A stretch of 64,000 nt of DNA, from contig JAIGNY010001179.1 in assembly GCA_020152595.1 (NCBI GenBank), forward strand, positions 496,501 through 560,500, read 5' to 3'. Positions within the stretch are counted from its first letter, which is position 1. Each line of letters opens with the position of its first letter. The notes under the pieces were generated by a model. That model did not search any database. It was not told where the DNA came from and saw only the letters and a program-made list of their open reading frames with translations. Source of the DNA: Chiridota heheva (taxonomy: Eukaryota; Echinodermata; Holothuroidea; Apodida; Chiridotidae). Shown piece by piece: positions 60,255 to 64,000 of this stretch. The translations under genes were made by a program, and so were the position numbers.

Positions 60255-60817
60255 TTAAAGGATTAGTTTAGGGGTCAAGCTAGTCCATCTTATATGAAAG
60301 AGGACATTAAAGAAACTAATATAGTAAAGAAAGCATTCAAAAAATTATTCCATGAAGGAGATTTTATGATGAAAGCTCTTTTCTTATCTGTATAGAAATG
60401 ACTTGTGTAGTAAGTCTATTATGGAAGGTTGACACCCTAATCCTTGCATTCTTAACAATTGTTAATGTATTTATAAAAATAGAACAATTACATTTTTTAC
60501 TTTTTTGAATTATACTTCCTTCAGGTCTTAATTTAGAATTCCCCTTATTAGTAGTAAAACATACTTTCTTGACATATCCCATGGTTTGTAAGCCACGAAA
60601 CTACAGTACAAAATATGATATAATACATAAAGACTTTGAGTAATCTGAGACTGATGTCACAACTAGTCTGATTTCAGTCGTTTCTACAAAAATGGTAAAA
60701 TTATCTTTATACCTAAATATCTCCTTAACGGAATAAGATACTTTAATTTTTTTTCCACCATTTTTTTTCTTTCGAAGTCTTCTTTTCGTGTAAGATAAAC
60801 TGGCTTGACCACTGATG
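60255..60817. mobile_element. MITE family E, most complete copy
   Basis: Left 'ttaaaggattagtttagggg' and 'tcaagctagtccatct'; right end reverse-complements to 'agtggtcaagccagtttatc'. The two arms are inverted copies over about 120 bases (for example 'ttattccatgaaggagattt' and the complement of 'aaatatctccttaacggaat'), with a unique middle. About 560 bp, non-coding. Confidence 0.75.
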
Positions 60818-61945
60818 GATGTGTGTGGGAAAGAAAGTCAGTCCACATGAGTCAAATCAGAGAGTTAAAAGTGACACCTCCCCGGTCAAATTGTCCAAAA
60901 AGCATACATTTTTAGATAGGTCATTAGCATAATTGCATTGCTGACAATTTGTCAATTGTCATATCAAAATATTAAGAAAATGGACAAAAATTTCACCAAA
61001 AGGAAGAAAAAATCAGACAACACTCACGGAGAATTACAACTTGAATTCCATCACATTTATGAGTTATTGCTCATATTGCCAAAATTTACCCTCAGTACTT
61101 TCTAAGAGCTGCACTCTTTGCCTTTTCTAGGAGCTGCACTCTGCCTTTTCAGGTATTCCACAATAGTCCAGATGATATTAATTTGATTAGAGCATTTGAA
61201 CCTGCATTTGATGATCCAAAAAACGTAGGTGTATCCCAGTTACTTTCAGATTCATGTTTCGGCATCTGATACAAAACAAAATTATGGAAATTAAGAGTGA
61301 AATTAAAGCTTAATTGGGGCTTGCCATAGCTTTTTTATTACATTTATTTTGTCTGTTTGGTCGAAGGAAATCAATTCGCAGCAATCGAAGCCTTAATTGT
61401 TCATATCAGGCCATCTTTTGTGAATAGATGTACAGACCTATTTTGCTTTGTAAGCGATGTGTGTGCTTGCAATTTTGTTTTTGTCATCGGTTCGGAGATT
61501 ATGAGTGCTGTACTAGCGCTATTTTAAATTTAATGCATATTACATACATGCGTATTTGATTTTGAAAATATGAATTTAAAACGAGTAGGGAATGGTTTGT
61601 TTACACTGCATGTGTACTTCAAACAAACAATAGAGGTGTGTTAATACCGGGAATTTACTTTGTATTTCTTCAAAGAATTGCTTAATTAGAATCCTGCCCT
61701 TGTTTGCTGGTTGATATTGCTTTCTGATTTGATAGTTATAATTTTCTTATCTTTTAATGGGATTTACTTATTATTCAACAATGTCTGAGCTATTAATTGT
61801 TGGTTGAAGGAGTAACAATCAAAGAATTTCTGTCCACATCAAACAGTATGATCTACTTTGGAAGTTGAATTACAGTTCATTATTCATCAACTGTTTACTT
61901 GTTAATGGTCAACCATTTATTTGTCCAAAGGTTTAAAAATGCAGT
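60818..61945. other. Mostly no gene; a candidate alternative exon at 61153-61224
   Basis: Non-coding except for one exon-like segment. At 61102-61152 a 26-base tandem duplication ('agagctgcactctttgcctt' / 'ggagctgcactctgcctttt') creates two acceptor-like ends (tttctag, ttttcag). After the second, 72 bases are open only in phase 0 and end at AAC|gtaggt. Confidence 0.4.
61153..61224 (+). CDS. Weak candidate cassette exon (72 nt)
   Basis: Acceptor 'ctctgccttttcag' and donor gtaggt bound a segment reading VFHNSPDDINLIRAFEPAFD plus DPKN. The other two frames have stops. Length is a multiple of three and the phase fits after exon 2. I do not recognise the peptide; it is not part of the PTB proteins as I know them. 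Seventy-two open bases with splice-like edges can arise by chance. Confidence 0.15.
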
Positions 61946-62173
61946 TTAAAGGTGCACTAGACCGAATAGTGAGGGCGCTCGTTTTTGCAAATGTCACTGA
62001 TATATTATCCACAACATATCGATAAACTTTATGCCTCCATAGCCCACAGACAATAGAAGGGCAAAGGTCACTTGAATATTCATATAAACCAGAAAATTAC
62101 TGCACTGTTGATGCAAAATAAGCTAAAAATAAGCTAAAATTTGTCATCAGTTTTCAGTTTAGTGCTCCTTTAA
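61946..62173. mobile_element. TTAA-flanked MITE, short copy
   Basis: 'ttaaaggtgcactagacc' to 'cagtttagtgctcctttaa', 228 bp, TTAA on both sides; inverted relative to 9743-10245 ('atagcccacagacaatagaa', 'gagggcgctcgtttttgcaa'). Confidence 0.82.
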
Positions 62174-62669
62174 CAAATCTATGCTCCATAATGCCATATT
62201 TTTGCAACATTTTAAGCAGATGCTGACTGACACTGCTGGATGTAAACAGTTTTTTTGTACAAGCAGTTTTGATTAAGTGTCCAGACACTACTAACAACCA
62301 TCCTCTTATTCTCTTAAATTAAAGACCACTTAAATAGTTTCCTATTCATTTTGTGCACACACCAAAACAGTTTGGTTCAGAGTTTGAGCAATATCCTTTC
62401 TTACCTTGTATTGTAAGTGTGATTAGCATAACAAATGCTTACATGAAAAGCTTGTATCCTTGGCAGGTGGGTAGTTGTTAGGTGAGATGCACAATAGGGG
62501 ATCAATTATTTAGAGGAACATCTCATTGATAAAGGGGATAGAATTTGATGTACAGTAGCATGTATGTTGTGCAATGTAATTCATTTTATAATGCAAGTGT
62601 TGTGCAAGTTACAGTATCACAAGCATATTGTACATGTATACTGTTGAAGAATTTTAAATTCTGATCTAG
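62174..62669. other. No gene seen
   Basis: Non-coding AT-rich DNA. Confidence 0.45.
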
Positions 62670-62930
62670 CTACTGTGGTGTAGCGGTTTTCATACCTGTC
62701 TACAGACCACGAGGCCCTGGTTCAAGCCTGGGTTGGGTAGACACGCCAGTGCACCACAACTGGTTATCAAAGGCTGTGGACATTGACTTGGTTGTCGATG
62801 TTATGTCTGTCCGTACGTCGTACCTGTGTTCTCATCTGGGTCGTATTAAGCATTTGGTGATAGCATTGTTACTATTATAATCGAATACGCAGGTGATGAC
62901 CCTGAAATTGTAATTGTGTGTTCACTCGTC
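62670..62930 (+). mobile_element. tRNA-derived SINE, family A, copy 2
   Basis: 'ctactgtggtgtagcggttt' (A box), 'ccctggttcaagcctggg' (B box), 'gacacgccagtgcaccacaa' and 'gtggacattgacttggttgt', and a 3' end 'attgtaattgtgtgttcact' with 'cgtc'. Full-length relative to copy 1. Confidence 0.85.
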
Positions 62931-64000
62931 GGCGTTCAAACCCATCATTGGAATTGGGAAGAGAGATATCATTTCTCTAGGCCTACTTGTCCCCAGCTCC
63001 CCTTTTTGTGAGACATAATGTGTAAAAGTAACCTTTGTTGGTATGCATGCATATACATAATTTTAATTTGTGTGATTATTTCCATGTACAGTATGTGTTC
63101 CCTCTCCTCAACCTGCACATGTACACACACAAACATTTGTAGTAGTGTCTCTCTGTGTTTAAATAAGCGTGAGTGATGATGTGGAATGGGTTACCATTGA
63201 TGAGTATAATCCAGGATGTTATTCAATGATATGTTCTACATTGGTAGCACATCAGTAATCTGAGATATACATACTATACATATCCACCTCTGCTTTAAAG
63301 CGTGCGTACACAACAGTAAACAGATACAATGTCACATCAATCGCCGTTCAGAATTTCCCATAAACACTTGAGTTTGCAGTGTTTTTACGTGAGAATGTGA
63401 CAGCCGAAACAACCTGTAGGTGATTAACCTATCCATTTATTCCAAAGTGCTTGAAAACTATTAAGAAAATTTCCATATTTACCGTCGGCATCGCGAAGAA
63501 TTTGTTGTATTAAGCACTTTGCTAGTTTCCTTTCTTAAGGCATTTTTATTCCACATTTTATCGATGAGGCATCATTTTATTTTGTGCATTTTCTTGTGTG
63601 TGTGTGTTGTTGTTTTTTGCTTCGTTGTAGAAAGTTGTTTTGTGAAATATGCAAATGAGATACTGAGAAAGTTGTTTATTTTTAGGTTTGAGAATCGGTA
63701 AACTGTTAAGATATGATGCTTTGGAAAAGTAAAGGTTGAGTTTCTTTATGTGGATTGATAACGTGTTATCATTGTAATTAGAAGTTTTCCTTTTGTGGTT
63801 TAAAATAGGTCTTATGTTTGGGATTTGCATGTAAATTTTGAGAAGAAGAAAAGGTAGAAGATGTTACAAATTCTGACTAACATAAGTGTATACACTGTAT
63901 GTAACATTGTACTTTTCATAGTATTTAATTTAATATGACGCTGTACATGTATTGTTGATCAGTTACAGTTTGTATGTCAATATTTACATGAAGATGTCAT
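62931..64000. other. No gene seen to the right edge
   Basis: AT-rich non-coding DNA. The overlapping open frames at 63519-63830 lie on opposite strands and show no recognisable domain. Confidence 0.45.

Overview
The window looks like AT-rich, repeat-dense nuclear DNA from a marine invertebrate, most probably a deuterostome such as an echinoderm. The grounds are the many (A)GGCCTA and ACATGTA words, several tRNA-derived SINE families, RNase-H-bearing I-group LINE tails, abundant hAT and TTAA-flanked non-autonomous elements, and spliceosomal signals. The phylum is inferred from composition and repeat style, not from a diagnostic gene. Almost every long open frame is a by-product of simple repeats (for example the frames open in all directions over the 13-bp array at 27.8-28.7 kb). 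No intact intronless gene is present.

The one host gene I can support lies on the + strand. A CpG-containing, pyrimidine-rich 5' end (about 12050-12260) leads to an ATG with no upstream ATG for 140 bases, and after 8 coding bases to a consensus splice donor (12261-12268 | gtaagt). A 37-base micro-exon at 31831-31867, with a strong acceptor and a donor, joins it in frame to give MEGLTATEINGSGTK. This matches in length, phase and end residues (M-[D/E]-G...G-T-K) the first two coding exons of vertebrate polypyrimidine-tract-binding proteins. If correct, 12269-31830 is a 19.6-kb first coding intron, and 31868 to the right edge is the start of a second intron longer than 32 kb. I did not find the next conserved exon (expected to start near R-G-S-D-E). 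A 72-base acceptor/donor-bounded open segment at 61153-61224 is a weak alternative-exon candidate.

Layout. 0-12 kb, upstream flank: a T-rich degenerate tandem array broken by SINEs; a 332-bp (TA)n; a decayed LINE reverse transcriptase with a second element inserted inside its catalytic domain; a SINE remnant; a TTAA MITE; an antisense CR1-like LINE 3' end. 12-32 kb, putative gene 5' end and intron 1: two hAT-type elements with 7-8/8 target duplications, a third with a diverged duplication confirmed by an empty paralogous site, four I-group LINE 3' ends all in sense orientation (two carrying private minisatellites), foldback MITEs, and a hairpin 145 bases before the micro-exon. 32-64 kb, putative intron 2: three more hAT-like elements with target duplications, a piggyBac-like family with a perfect 18-base inverted repeat, a telomere-like G-rich minisatellite (47.5-48.0 kb), two more (TA)n tracts, an 18-bp minisatellite apparently grown out of a hAT-like MITE (54.3-55.1 kb), and further SINE copies.

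The main outcome is a set of element families whose boundaries can be fixed by comparing copies inside the window, plus a tentative 5' gene model. No CRISPR-like, operon-like or defence-like system is present, and I see no viral gene.
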